Origin: Treponema sp.
GTDB lineage: Bacteria; Spirochaetota; Spirochaetia; Treponematales; Treponemataceae
Assembly: GCA_017449285.1 (NCBI GenBank)
Contig: JAFSJX010000010.1
Coordinates: forward strand, 186,001 to 250,000
Length of the DNA stretch: 64,000 nt
Direction of reading: 5' to 3'
Each line of letters begins with the position of its first letter. Within the stretch, counting starts at the first letter, position 1. Of the stretch, positions 51,164-60,144 are shown in pieces. The notes under the pieces were generated by a model that saw only the letters and a program-made list of their open reading frames with translations, was not told the origin of the DNA and did not search any database. Position numbers and translations under genes: made by a program.

Positions 51164-52320
51164 CAGCGCAGAGAAGCAAGCGGAATACAACTGGGAGACG
51201 TTGTCGCCCGTTCAAGTTCTGCATATTCTTGCAGCAATTTTTTCTGCGCGCTGGAAAGATGCGTCGGAGTCTGCACGATGATTTTGACGTACAAATCGCC
51301 TTTTCCGCTTCTTCCCGAATACGGAATTCCCTCACCTTTGATGCGGTACAGTTTTCCGTTGGTCGTACCCTCTGGAATTTTGAATTCGATTTTCTTTCCG
51401 TCAAGCGAAGTGATGAAAATTGTCTCGCCCAAAGCCGCCTGTGCAATCGTTACGGGAACTGCGCAGTACAAATCCTGTCCGTCGCGCTCAAAATATTCAT
51501 GCGGCTCAACGTGAAGAACGACAATCAAATCGCCCGCCGCGCCGCCGTTCTTTCCCGCATCGCCCTGATGCGGCACGGTAATGCGTCTGCCATCGTCTAC
51601 ACCTGCGGGAATCGTAAGCGTCATGCGCTTGCTTTTTTCTTCAACGCCTGCGCCATGACAGGTGGAACACGGCTTATCAATCACCGTTCCTGCGCCACGG
51701 CACGTTGGACATGTCTGCTGAACGGCAAAAAAACCCGCGCTTCTGCGTACTTGACCTGTGCCACCACACGCAGAACATGTTCTTCGCTTTGAGCCTTTCG
51801 CTCCGCCCGTTCCGTTACAGGCAGAACAAGTCTCATTGTGCTGGAATTTAATCTCCGCTTTTGTTCCGTACACCGCATCCTTGAAAGAAATGTTCAAATC
51901 ATAGCGAAGACTTTGACCTTGCATCGGGTCAGTTGCGGAGCGCGAACGGGAACGACCGCCGCCACCGAAGATATTCTCAAAAATATCTCCGAAGCCGCCG
52001 CCACCTCCGCCGCCCATGCTGCCAAAAATGTCGGCGAAATCGTGGAACGCATGGCTGTACTGCGCGCCACCGCCACCACCCATTCCGCCCATGCCATCCA
52101 AACCGGCGAAACCGTACTGGTCGTAGATTGGTCGCTTCTGGTCATCAGAAAGGATTTCGTATGCCTCTGTCGCTTCCTTGAATTTTTCTTCCGCTTCCTT
52201 GTCGCCTGGGTTTCGGTCGGGGTGGTACTTTATCGCCAGCTTGCGGTACGCTTTTTTGATTTCATCTTTATCCGCGCCCTTTTGGATTCCCAGAACTTCG
52301 TAATAATCTCTTTTCGCCAT
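51163..52320 (-). CDS. dnaJ: Chaperone DnaJ
   Basis: A 385-residue full-length Hsp40: J domain ([20 protein letters not shown], with YHPDRNPG), a Gly/Phe-rich region (about residues 75-120), four zinc CxxCxGxG motifs ([24 protein letters not shown] and CSACGGTG), then the substrate-binding domain. It delivers clients to DnaK and stimulates its ATPase. The start is at 52320; an in-frame GTG at 52332 has no better site. Separated from dnaK by a large palindrome. Confidence 0.97.
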   Translation of the reverse strand: MAKRDYYEVLGIQKGADKDEIKKAYRKLAIKYHPDRNPGDKEAEEKFKEATEAYEILSDDQKRPIYDQYGFAGLDGMGGMGGGGGAQYSHAFHDFADIFGSMGGGGGGGFGDIFENIFGGGGRSRSRSATDPMQGQSLRYDLNISFKDAVYGTKAEIKFQHNETCSACNGTGGAKGSKRRTCSACGGTGQVRRSAGFFAVQQTCPTCRGAGTVIDKPCSTCHGAGVEEKSKRMTLTIPAGVDDGRRITVPHQGDAGKNGGAAGDLIVVLHVEPHEYFERDGQDLYCAVPVTIAQAALGETIFITSLDGKKIEFKIPEGTTNGKLYRIKGEGIPYSGRSGKGDLYVKIIVQTPTHLSSAQKKLLQEYAELERATTSPSCIPLASLR

Positions 52321-52348
52321 ATTCGATTTCACCGTTTGAATATATCAA

Positions 52349-52472
52349 TGTACATCAAAAACTGCGCTTCCAGCAGAACCCGCCATACGAACACACGCTG
52401 AAGCCCCTACGGGGACGCTACGCTCTTCAAAGTGTGTTCGATGTCGGAACCTGCTTCCACGCAGTTTTACAT
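52349..52472. repeat. About 124-bp imperfect palindrome between dnaK and dnaJ
   Basis: Outer arms ATGTACATCAAAAACTGCG (52349 on) and CGCAGTTTTACAT (52460-52472), then CCAGCAGAACC with GGAACCTGCTTCC, then CGAACACAC (52388-52396) with GTGTGTTCG (52432-52440), and a centre with CCCCTACGGGG. It resembles a small mobile palindrome inside an operon. Confidence 0.8.
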
Positions 52473-52504
52473 ATTTTGTTCTTTTCAGAACTATGCAATC
52501 TCAC

Positions 52505-54460
52505 TTAGTTGTCGTGTACTTCATAGTCTACATCATCGGCCTTGCCTTTGTCAAAGCCTGATTTGTTTGCGTCAGAGCCTGCGTCGGCATTGGTGTTTCC
52601 TGCGTCTGCATTTGCCGTGCCTTCTGCACCAGCGGCTCCAGCCTGTGCGCCCTGCTGTTTGTAGACTTCTTCGGCAATCTTGTAAGAAGCGTTCTTCAGA
52701 GCCTCTGTCTTTGCCTTGATGTCGTCAGTGTCGTTTCCTTGCATTGCTTTCTTCAAGGCTGCGGTTGCGTCCTCGATAGCCTGCTTGTCAGCTGCGCTCA
52801 CTTTGTCGCCCAATTCCTTGATACTCTTTTCGGTCGCATAAATCAGGCTGTCGGCCTCGTTGCGCACATCGATTGCCTCACGCTGTTTCTTGTCCGCTTC
52901 TGCGTTCGCTTCGGCATCCTTTACCATGCGCTCGATTTCCGCATCGGAGAGACCGCTTGAAGAAGTAATCTGAATGTGCTGTTCCTTGCCAGTTCCCAAG
53001 TCCTTTGCAGATACGTGGACGATACCGTTTGCATCGATGTCAAAGGTGACTTCAATCTGCGGAACGCCACGGGGAGCGGCCGGAATACCAACCAGATCAA
53101 AGTTACCCAGTGTGCGGTTCTGGCTTGCCATTTCGCGCTCACCCTGCAAGACGTGGATTGAAACTGCTGTCTGACCATCCGCCGCCGTAGAGAAAATCTG
53201 GCTCTTCTTGGTCGGAATTGTCGTGTTGCGGGGAATAAGTTTGGTGAATACGCCACCCATGGTTTCAATACCCAGAGAAAGCGGGGTAACGTCCAGCAAG
53301 AGAACGTCCTTTACATCGCCCTGCAGAACGCCGCCCTGAACAGCCGCACCAACTGCAACCGCCTCGTCCGGGTTTACGCCCTTTGAGCCTTCCTTGCCAA
53401 AGATTTCCTTAACGATTTCCTGCACCTTGGGCATGCGGCTTGAACCGCCAACCAGCAGAACTTCGTCAATTTTGTCCGCAGTGATTTCTGCGTCTGCCAT
53501 AGCCTTGCGGCAGGGCTCTTTTGTGCGCTCAAAAAGGTCGTCTGTCATCTTCTCAAATTCAGCGCGGGTCAGAGACTTCTGCAAGTGCTTAGGACCAGTT
53601 GCGTCAGCCGTGATAAAGGGCAGGTTGATGTCAACGCTTGTCTGGTTTGAAAGAGAAATCTTTGCGTTTTCAGCCGCCTCGCGCAGACGCTGCATAGCCA
53701 TTGAGTCCTTGCTCAAATCAATGCCTGTGTCTGCCTTGAAGCCTGCAATCAACCAGTTTACGATTGCGCGATCCCAGTCGTCGCCGCCAAGGTGCGTGTC
53801 GCCGTTGGTTGACTTTACCTCGAACACGCCGTCAGCAAGTTCAAGAATAGAAATATCGAATGTACCGCCACCCAAGTCATAGACGGCGATTGTCTTTTCT
53901 TTTTGGTCTTTCTTAAAACCGAATGCCAGAGCGGCGGCTGTCGGCTCGTTGATGATGCGCTTTACGTCAAGGCCTGCGATTTTTCCCGCGTCCTTAGTTG
54001 CCTGACGCTGAGAGTCGTTAAAGTATGCCGGAACAGTGATGACCGCTTCGGTAACAGGCTGTCCAAGATAGTCCTCTGCAGTCTTCTTCATCTTCTGCAG
54101 AATGAAAGCAGAAATTTCCTGGGGACTGAACTCTTTGTTCTGTCCGCCTTCCTGTACTTCAACGCGCACGTCCTGACCGTGGTCTTTTACGGTGTAGGGC
54201 AGTTTTGTCGCTTCGCCCTGCAGTTCGCTAAAGCGGTGACCAATCAGACGCTTTACTGAATACACTGTGTTCTTGGGGTTTGTAACCATCTGGTTCTTTG
54301 CGGGAAGACCCACAATGCGCTCACCTTTTGCAGTAAAACCAACGATGGACGGTGTAGTGCGTCCGCCTTCAGAGTTCTGAATGACGACCGGCTCGCCGTT
54401 TTCCATAACAGAAACACAAGAGTTTGTCGTTCCCAAGTCAATACCAATAATCTTTCCCAT
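52505..54460 (-). CDS. dnaK: Chaperone DnaK (Hsp70)
   Basis: A 651-residue Hsp70. N-terminal [20 protein letters not shown], phosphate 2 motif [17 protein letters not shown], adenosine motif [20 protein letters not shown], substrate domain with [16 protein letters not shown], and a helical lid with an alanine/glycine-rich tail ending [10 protein letters not shown]. It folds and protects proteins in the ATP cycle with DnaJ and GrpE. grpE lies 30 bases upstream. Confidence 0.99.
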   Translation of the reverse strand: MGKIIGIDLGTTNSCVSVMENGEPVVIQNSEGGRTTPSIVGFTAKGERIVGLPAKNQMVTNPKNTVYSVKRLIGHRFSELQGEATKLPYTVKDHGQDVRVEVQEGGQNKEFSPQEISAFILQKMKKTAEDYLGQPVTEAVITVPAYFNDSQRQATKDAGKIAGLDVKRIINEPTAAALAFGFKKDQKEKTIAVYDLGGGTFDISILELADGVFEVKSTNGDTHLGGDDWDRAIVNWLIAGFKADTGIDLSKDSMAMQRLREAAENAKISLSNQTSVDINLPFITADATGPKHLQKSLTRAEFEKMTDDLFERTKEPCRKAMADAEITADKIDEVLLVGGSSRMPKVQEIVKEIFGKEGSKGVNPDEAVAVGAAVQGGVLQGDVKDVLLLDVTPLSLGIETMGGVFTKLIPRNTTIPTKKSQIFSTAADGQTAVSIHVLQGEREMASQNRTLGNFDLVGIPAAPRGVPQIEVTFDIDANGIVHVSAKDLGTGKEQHIQITSSSGLSDAEIERMVKDAEANAEADKKQREAIDVRNEADSLIYATEKSIKELGDKVSAADKQAIEDATAALKKAMQGNDTDDIKAKTEALKNASYKIAEEVYKQQGAQAGAAGAEGTANADAGNTNADAGSDANKSGFDKGKADDVDYEVHDN

Positions 54461-54490
54461 TTTATTTGTCTCCTATATAGTTTCTCTTTT

Positions 54491-55153
54491 TTATTCAGCA
54501 GGTTTTACCACCATGACTTTTGCGTGGCGGATAACCTTGTCCTTCAGTTTGTAGCCTTTTAAGTACACGGCGGCAAGCTGTTCCTTCTTGACCTTTCCTT
54601 CCTGCATACCGATGGCCTCATGAATGTCCGGGTCAAACTCATCGCCCTCTTTTCCGAATGACGACAGGTTGTATTTGCTCTCCAGCATGTTCACCAAGTT
54701 CTTGTTGACCATCTTGATGCCGTCTACGATTGACTTTACATCGGTTGCCGTTGAAGCCGCTTCCAACGTGCGGTCAAAGTTGTCAAGGCTGTCAAGCAGG
54801 TCTTTCAGCAGATTTGCGTTGCCATAGTCGAACGCATCCTGTTTTTCCTGCAACATACGCTTGCGGTAGTTGTCAAAGTCTGCCGCCCGACGCAAGAGCT
54901 GGTCTTTAAGGTCAGCATTCTCTTTTTCAAGCGCGGCGATTTTTGCTTCGGGCGTGTCTGCATTTTCTTTGCTGTCCGCGTCCTCTGTTTTTTCCGCTCC
55001 GTCAGCATTTTGGTCATCAGACGTTTTTGCTTCGGCTGATTCCGCTTCCGCCTCAGTCTTATCCTCGGATTCTTCCGTAGTCTGAGCGTCCGTCTCGTTC
55101 TGAGCCTCTGCCTTTTCGTCTTTCTGCTTTTCTTCCTTTTCCTTTCCAAACAT
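54491..55153 (-). CDS. grpE: Nucleotide exchange factor GrpE
   Basis: A 220-residue GrpE that releases ADP from DnaK. Residues about 1-75 are a low-complexity Glu/Asp/Ala-rich extension, longer than in E. coli. The coiled coil (IAALEKENADLKDQLLRRAA) and the RADFDNYRKR segment follow (AADFDNYRKRMLQEK), and the beta domain ends with KLKDKVIRHAKVMVVKPAE. First gene of the heat-shock operon; hrcA is not upstream and no CIRCE element was found. A TTGACG box near 55218-55213 with an AT-rich -10 may be the promoter. Confidence 0.96.
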   Translation of the reverse strand: MFGKEKEEKQKDEKAEAQNETDAQTTEESEDKTEAEAESAEAKTSDDQNADGAEKTEDADSKENADTPEAKIAALEKENADLKDQLLRRAADFDNYRKRMLQEKQDAFDYGNANLLKDLLDSLDNFDRTLEAASTATDVKSIVDGIKMVNKNLVNMLESKYNLSSFGKEGDEFDPDIHEAIGMQEGKVKKEQLAAVYLKGYKLKDKVIRHAKVMVVKPAE

Positions 55154-55288
55154 TACTTTGTCCTAAAAAAGTTTTTCTATATATATGTAAAATAATAACA
55201 TCAAGGGGAAATCGTCAAGAAAAAAATATAAAATATTTGAGGAAATTTCAATAATTCGGGATTGAATGCAAAAATGTGGGTGAATGCC

Positions 55289-56287
55289 TTACTGCACCAG
55301 CCGATACGTTACGCCGTCGCTGTCGGCAAAAATATGTACGCGACATGATTCGATAAATGCGTTTTCGGCAAAGGCCGCAATGTTCAGACTGGCGGGGCTG
55401 AGCAGGTCATCGGGGTTGTAGTTCAGGTCAATCGTGGACTCCTCGTCTTCGCCGTAACAGCGGCTAAGCGCACCGTTCAGACGCACAATGTCGCTTGCTA
55501 CGGGAAAAAGCGCCGCCTTGTTCTTTTCTTCCAGTTTGAACTGCAAGAACGAAAGTTGCATCCGCTCAATTTCGGTGTGTCTTGCTGTGTCGAGTTTCCA
55601 GCCGAAAGAAAAACCGCAGTTGTTCACCCGCTGCCATTCGGCAAAGTCACGGAAGAATGTGGAGGCGTTCATTTTGAGCGTGCTTAGTATAGAAGAGAAC
55701 CACGTGACCGCGCGCCCCGCCGAATAAAAGACTTGGCAGGCAAAAGCCGTTTCTTTTACGCTCCGAATGTCCTGCGTGGAAAAGGTCGCGCTCGGTTTTG
55801 CGGGCGCATCGCAGTTGTTTTCCAGCTGCGGAAAATCAATGTGGTTCGGATAGAGCGACACGGCAAAGTCCAGCCTGTCACGGAATGCCTTTACGCTGTC
55901 GCCTGCCGCACACGCAAAATCCATCGTAAAGCCGAACACCAGCCCCATCGTGTTGAGCATCGCCGCCCGTTTTGCGTAGAATTTTTTGTCAAAGAGATAT
56001 GCGCCGCCCTTCGCCGTTCCCGCAAGCGGAATCTCCAGAGAACAGAACAGGTTTCCCGCTGCCTTGGCAATGTCCATGTCCAGCACGGCGGCATCAATGG
56101 GAAGCGTAAGAAATACATCGGGCGCGCGTTCGGCAAAGGCCTGTAGAAAATGGAGCAGCCGCCCCTTGTGCGAAAGAATTACCTCGTCCTGCAAGGTAAA
56201 TTCCGTCACGCCACGTTCAACGAGAGTGGAAAGAGACGATTCCAGTTCCTGTGATGAAAGATGGATGGTATCCGGCATAGTTTGCAT
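55289..56287 (-). CDS. Radical-SAM-barrel-like protein lacking the cluster cysteines
   Basis: A 332-residue protein, not assigned with certainty. The first half (ERGVTEFTLQDEVILSHKGR..FLTLPIDAAVLDMDIAKAAGNL..CSLEIPLAGTAKGG) reads like the strands and helices of a radical SAM TIM barrel, including the LFCSLEIPL-type strand, but there is no CxxxCxxC. The second half (YPNHIDFPQLEN, DFAEWQRVNN) resembles the C-terminal part of B12-type radical SAM proteins. It may be a non-catalytic relative. It follows no gene; a TATACT box lies near 56340. Confidence 0.55.
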   Translation of the reverse strand: MQTMPDTIHLSSQELESSLSTLVERGVTEFTLQDEVILSHKGRLLHFLQAFAERAPDVFLTLPIDAAVLDMDIAKAAGNLFCSLEIPLAGTAKGGAYLFDKKFYAKRAAMLNTMGLVFGFTMDFACAAGDSVKAFRDRLDFAVSLYPNHIDFPQLENNCDAPAKPSATFSTQDIRSVKETAFACQVFYSAGRAVTWFSSILSTLKMNASTFFRDFAEWQRVNNCGFSFGWKLDTARHTEIERMQLSFLQFKLEEKNKAALFPVASDIVRLNGALSRCYGEDEESTIDLNYNPDDLLSPASLNIAAFAENAFIESCRVHIFADSDGVTYRLVQ

Positions 56288-56493
56288 TTCTCCGCACGAG
56301 TAAAAAAAGCCTTTGGCATTTTCACAACCACATGCTGATAGTATATCATAGTTTCTATTTTCACTACAATATAAAAAACAGCCACCCCATGGAAATCAGT
56401 TTTAGATACAGATAAACAGAGATGCACAAAGATAGGACACAGAGGTATTCATTTTTATGTTTTGCTTACGATTTTTGCAGTTTGTATATACAC
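56288..56493. other. Intergenic stretch with a degenerate CACAGAG repeat
   Basis: A promoter-like TTGTAG-18-TATACT on the minus strand (about 56366-56337) serves the gene to the left. ACAGAGATGCACAAAG..GGACACAGAGG at 56408-56445 is related to the repeat between dapA and asd. No gene. Confidence 0.5.
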
Positions 56494-56522
56494 TTGTAAC
56501 GATTATATAAATATAGTATACT
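56494..56522 (+). promoter_or_regulatory. Promoter of the small toxin-like gene
   Basis: TTGTAA (56494-56499), 17 bases, TATACT (56517-56522). Start near 56529, giving a leader of about 75 bases with a small hairpin CCAG-TCGCAAGG-CTGG near 56560-56575 before GGGAGG. Confidence 0.75.
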
Positions 56523-56603
56523 ATCTATGCACCCGTGTCATGGGCGGATTGCCCCCGAACTCGACCAGTCGCAAGGCTGGATTATTCGATTTGGGAGGCT
56601 GCT

Positions 56604-56750
56604 ATGAGTCAGCACGAGATAATAATGGTGGTTATCGCCATCTTAAAACTTGTCGTAGACATTATTCAGAGCCTTCTCCGTAGACGGAAAAAAGGAAAGC
56701 GAGTAAAAAATAGCCCACCCTGTCTGAACCCCAGAGTGGGCGAAGTCTGA
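56604..56750 (+). CDS. Small membrane-active toxin-like peptide, 48 residues (probable type I toxin)
   Basis: One hydrophobic helix (EIIMVVIAILKLVVDIIQSL, residues 5-24) followed by a strongly basic tail (LRRRKKGKRVK) and NSPPCLNPRVGEV. GGGAGG stands eight bases before the ATG. This matches the layout of small membrane-damaging toxins of type I systems and of Firmicute proteins called holin-like toxins (MxxYExIM..LAILTLVV..KK, from memory). An antisense RNA promoter and terminator overlap its 3' end. The exact family is not certain; a simple small membrane protein is the alternative. Confidence 0.7.
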   Translation: MSQHEIIMVVIAILKLVVDIIQSLLRRRKKGKRVKNSPPCLNPRVGEV

Positions 56751-56857
56751 CGGAATGTTAGACTAAAATCCTTGAGCGGGGCAAGACGCTTGTCGCGGGT
56801 GCTCTCGTTTACCCTTTGGGCAAACATCAAGTTCCGCTATACAAAACTCGCCCTTTC
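56704..56857 (-). ncRNA. Predicted antisense RNA antitoxin of about 154 nt
   Basis: Minus-strand promoter TTGACA (56891-56886), 16 bases, TATAGT (56869-56864) gives a start near 56857. It ends at a rho-independent terminator: GCCCAC (56741-56736) pairs with GTGGGC (56718-56713), followed by TATTTTTT (to 56705). The RNA would be complementary to the last 47 bases of the toxin frame and its 3' region. No open frame is visible within it. Confidence 0.65.
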
Positions 56858-56863
56858 TTTTTA

Positions 56864-56891
56864 ACTATATCACATTCCTGCAAAATGTCAA
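56864..56891 (-). promoter_or_regulatory. Promoter of the predicted antisense RNA
   Basis: A consensus TTGACA and TATAGT with a 16-base spacer, pointing toward the toxin gene. No protein gene follows it on that strand before the opposed toxin. Confidence 0.7.
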
Positions 56892-56988
56892 TGCGCTTGT
56901 GACCGTTTGTAACATTTTCCCCACCGACAAAAAAACGACCGCCCCAAAAAATTCGCCACAATTTGAACTTATCAGACAGTCCCGTATG

Positions 56989-58962
56989 CTACTTGTCGTA
57001 ATACCCTTCGCTGATAAGCTCGTCCATGACCGCCTGCAGTGCGGCATCGTCGTAGAACTGGTCGTAGGTCAGCGGTTTGGTGACGGGTACGCCGTTTTCT
57101 ACAGTCGAGCCGTCCTCGCGGGCCAGGCGCGTGTTCCCCGAATACTGGTACGGGAAACCGTCCGCCGTAATCGCCCAGTAGACAAAACAAGTTCCTCCGC
57201 CGGAAGGCTCGCCTATAATGGGAATTCCAGCATCAGCGCAGATGGTTGGAAATATATTTGCGCACGAAAATGAACTGCGGCTGGTAAGAACTGCAAAATG
57301 AAGCCCGCGTCCGTCGGTGTGTTCGTCGCCGTTTTCGTCAGTGTACGCCTCGCCTTTGGGAGTGACGAGCCGCGCGTGGTATGCAAAGTCGGCATCATCG
57401 CAATTTCCGTCAAGGTTCAGGTCGCAGGTGGTATACTCAACATACATCGTGTCTGTGTGCGCGTCGTAAAATCTGTATGCGCCACCACCAATCAGATAGC
57501 CCAATGCGTTCCGACAAGATTGCGTGGCACCGCCTACGTTGCATGAAAGGTCTATAATGACATTCTCTACATCAGCATAATCGCTGTCATTCAAAATGGT
57601 GTAAAACGTCCTGTAGAAAAAACTCATCGTGTCATCGGGAATGTCAACGGTTTCGGGGTCAGGATTTGAGGGAATATTCTTGCCATAATAGGAAAGCCAT
57701 TCCCATTCCTTCCATGTAAATTCGTCAAAGCGGATGACGGCAGTTTTTCCGCCCGAAAGCACTTCTAAAGCCACGGGATTACCGTTTTTGACATCTTCGG
57801 AAGCCGTTGCCTTGCCAGATGCAATCCTTTTTGGCGGCAAAACATCGTCCAAAGCGAAGATTGCCTTCGTTTTTCCACTATAAGTGGCTTCGGAAAATGC
57901 AACCAGTTCATCCCACTGCTCCGGCAAATAAACCTTCGGGATGCAATTCCAGTCTACTCCAGTATGTAAATCGCCGTATGTATAGCCGGCAAGCCTTTCC
58001 AATCCTTTCATGTAGTCAAGATATGATGAGGATGTGAGCAAATCCCGTGTCTGGGGGTCGTAGTTTTTAAGGAGCGTGTCAAAGTCAAGTTTGTCTGCCG
58101 CCTGAACGATTGTCTGGTCGGCATAGCCTGAGCCGTCGTCCGCAAAGCCGTAATAGCCTGGCTGTCCGTACAGGTAGTCGTGGGTAAAGCGCAGCATATT
58201 GTAAGAAAGTTCCGCAAGTTCGGCAGGACGCTCCGCAACCGAGCCATCATCGTTTTTATACCAGGAACTTTCGCTGAAAGAGCCATAGAAACGGTCTGCG
58301 TAAGGATTGATATAGTACACCCCGTTGCCATTGTATACAAATCGTATATTGAACGGACAGGAAAAAAGCTGGTTCATTACGCACAGCGGGATGTATGCGT
58401 CGTCTGTGCCGCCGTAGATTTTCATGCCGTATTTCGCAAGTTCAAAGGTCTGCGCCTTCTGCCCCTTAAAGAATTTCAGGATTTTCAGCATTTTGTCGTA
58501 TATACTGTCTGCCTCCAGCAACTCTTTGTTCGTACGGATACAATAGCCTGCCCATTCGGGACAGTATATTGTATCGTTCCTTACGTCCACGATGAGCGGG
58601 AAATCTTTTCCGCCATATCTGTTCAGATACTTGTACTTGCCGTCCGAGTATGAAGTGCTTTCAATCGCAAAAGCCGAATAGTTTTCAAGATAATATCGTA
58701 CCGGCACATACGGCACAAAGCGGTCGCCGCCATAAAAGCGCGCATGAAATGCGGCACTCGGTATCTCGCTTTCCTGGAAATACGGCAGGCTCGCGGAAAC
58801 AAAGTCATCGGATTCTTCTTCTGCATCCCTGTAGACAATCTGGGTGATTTCGGTCACATCGCCTTCGTATGTACAAGAGAATAAGAGCAAGGAGGCGGTA
58901 AGGCCAGCAATCAGCCTAACTAAAACGAATAGCGAGGGTGATACAAGTGTATAGGCTTTCAT
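56989..58962 (-). CDS. S41-family (C-terminal processing-like) serine peptidase lipoprotein
   Basis: A 657-residue protein; lipobox LLLFSC after the signal peptide. Residues about 30-400 are an unassigned N-terminal domain; the C-terminal part shows an S41 core: TAVIRFDEFTWKEW, VIIDLSCNVGGATQSCRNAL, and the nucleophile serine in VLTSRSSFSCANIFPTI with a following GGGTC. Within the peptidase (about residue 545) is a Ca-binding-like DLNLDGNCDDADF loop resembling a dockerin or EF-hand half. The start at 58962 has AAGGAG five bases upstream. A surface-anchored peptidase; substrate unknown. Confidence 0.85.
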   Translation of the reverse strand: MKAYTLVSPSLFVLVRLIAGLTASLLLFSCTYEGDVTEITQIVYRDAEEESDDFVSASLPYFQESEIPSAAFHARFYGGDRFVPYVPVRYYLENYSAFAIESTSYSDGKYKYLNRYGGKDFPLIVDVRNDTIYCPEWAGYCIRTNKELLEADSIYDKMLKILKFFKGQKAQTFELAKYGMKIYGGTDDAYIPLCVMNQLFSCPFNIRFVYNGNGVYYINPYADRFYGSFSESSWYKNDDGSVAERPAELAELSYNMLRFTHDYLYGQPGYYGFADDGSGYADQTIVQAADKLDFDTLLKNYDPQTRDLLTSSSYLDYMKGLERLAGYTYGDLHTGVDWNCIPKVYLPEQWDELVAFSEATYSGKTKAIFALDDVLPPKRIASGKATASEDVKNGNPVALEVLSGGKTAVIRFDEFTWKEWEWLSYYGKNIPSNPDPETVDIPDDTMSFFYRTFYTILNDSDYADVENVIIDLSCNVGGATQSCRNALGYLIGGGAYRFYDAHTDTMYVEYTTCDLNLDGNCDDADFAYHARLVTPKGEAYTDENGDEHTDGRGLHFAVLTSRSSFSCANIFPTICADAGIPIIGEPSGGGTCFVYWAITADGFPYQYSGNTRLAREDGSTVENGVPVTKPLTYDQFYDDAALQAVMDELISEGYYDK

Positions 58963-58994
58963 AATCACTCCTTACTATGTATATCTTACATTCC

Positions 58995-60032
58995 TTACAA
59001 AAGCGCGATTCCCGCTTCTGCGCACTGTTTTTTCATGTCTTCGGACCAGGTGCTGACCTGTGTTTCGCCGATATGGGCTTTGCGCAAGAAGAACATGCAC
59101 AAACGGCTCTGTCCGATACCGCCACCCATCGTCAGGCTCAGTTTGCCGTTCAGCAGCATGGAATGGAATTTGAGCGAAGCGCGCTCCGGGCAGCCCCGTT
59201 CCTCCAGCTGCGCCTTAAGAGACTCCGCAGTAACTCGGATGCCCATCGAAGAAATCTCAAACGCGCTCTGCAGCACGGGATTCCACACGAGCAAATCGCC
59301 GTTCAGTCCACGGTGACCATCGCCGGTTTCCGAAATCCAGTCGTCGTAGTCGGGAGCGCGCCCATCGTGGATTGAGCCGTCGGGCAGTTTCCCGCCAATG
59401 CCAATCAAAAACACCGCGCCATACTGCTGGCAGATTTTGTTCTCGCGCTCTTTTGGCGTAAGGTCGGGATATTTCTGCTGCAAGTCGTCCGCAAAAACGA
59501 ATGTGATTTTCTGCGGCAAAAACGGCTTGATGTTCTCGTAATGGTCATAAATATAGAATTCGGTGCGCTTCAGGCAGCGGTAGATTTTTTCAACGATTTC
59601 CTTCAGGTGCATCACCGTGCGGTCGTTCTCGTCAATGCACATCTCCCAGTCCCACTGGTCAACGTACAGCGAATGTGTGTTGTCCAGTTCCTCGTCCGGG
59701 CGGATTGCGTTCATGTCCGTGTAAATGCCAAAATCAGGCATCAGAGCCAGTTCCGTCACCTTTACGCGCTTCCATTTTGCCAGTGACTGCACGATTTCCA
59801 GTTTTGTGCCGCCCATGTCCTTTACGTTAAAATTCACCGGCACTTCAACGCCGTTCAAATCATCGTTAAAACCCGTTCCCGCAGGCAAAAAAAGCGGAGC
59901 CGTCACGCGGCGCAAATTCAGTTCGGTTGCCAGCGCGGTCTGGAAAAAATCCTTAATCATCACGATGGCATGTTCAGTCTCTTTGGTATTTAAAATCGGC
60001 TTGTAGTCTTTTGGCATGAAAAGTTTTGACAT
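58995..60032 (-). CDS. asnA: Aspartate-ammonia ligase (AsnA)
   Basis: A 345-residue AsnA making asparagine from aspartate and ammonia with ATP. It shares the class II tRNA-synthetase fold: LFLPAGTGFNDDLNGVEVPV, YVDQWDWE, ADDLQQKYPDLTPKERE and the ATP-site GGGIGQSRLCMFFL at the end. The start at 60032 has AAGAGGAAA; an in-frame extension to 60071 is unlike the family. Monocistronic. Confidence 0.96.
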   Translation of the reverse strand: MSKLFMPKDYKPILNTKETEHAIVMIKDFFQTALATELNLRRVTAPLFLPAGTGFNDDLNGVEVPVNFNVKDMGGTKLEIVQSLAKWKRVKVTELALMPDFGIYTDMNAIRPDEELDNTHSLYVDQWDWEMCIDENDRTVMHLKEIVEKIYRCLKRTEFYIYDHYENIKPFLPQKITFVFADDLQQKYPDLTPKERENKICQQYGAVFLIGIGGKLPDGSIHDGRAPDYDDWISETGDGHRGLNGDLLVWNPVLQSAFEISSMGIRVTAESLKAQLEERGCPERASLKFHSMLLNGKLSLTMGGGIGQSRLCMFFLRKAHIGETQVSTWSEDMKKQCAEAGIALL

Positions 60033-60130
60033 ATTTTCCTCTTGCGGACGGCACACAGATTGAGCCGTCACATCATGTTCAGTGTACCACGCGATATGGT
60101 TTTAGTCTATACAGATTTTTTGTAATCTTA

Positions 60131-60144
60131 TGGGCGCATCCGCC
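60131..60144. repeat. Short piece of the mosaic repeat after sufU
   Basis: GGGCGCATCCGCCTT, the same start as the element after sufB at 3038, here directly abutting the sufU stop. Confidence 0.4.

Noticed and set aside
55154-55288. CIRCE operator (TTAGCACTC-N9-GAGTGCTAA) upstream of grpE
   Set aside because: No such inverted repeat and no hrcA gene; the region is AT-rich with only a TTGACG-type promoter.
56523-56603. tRNA-like fold in the toxin leader
   Set aside because: A CCAG..CTGG hairpin and TTCGATT word are present but there is no acceptor stem or anticodon arm.
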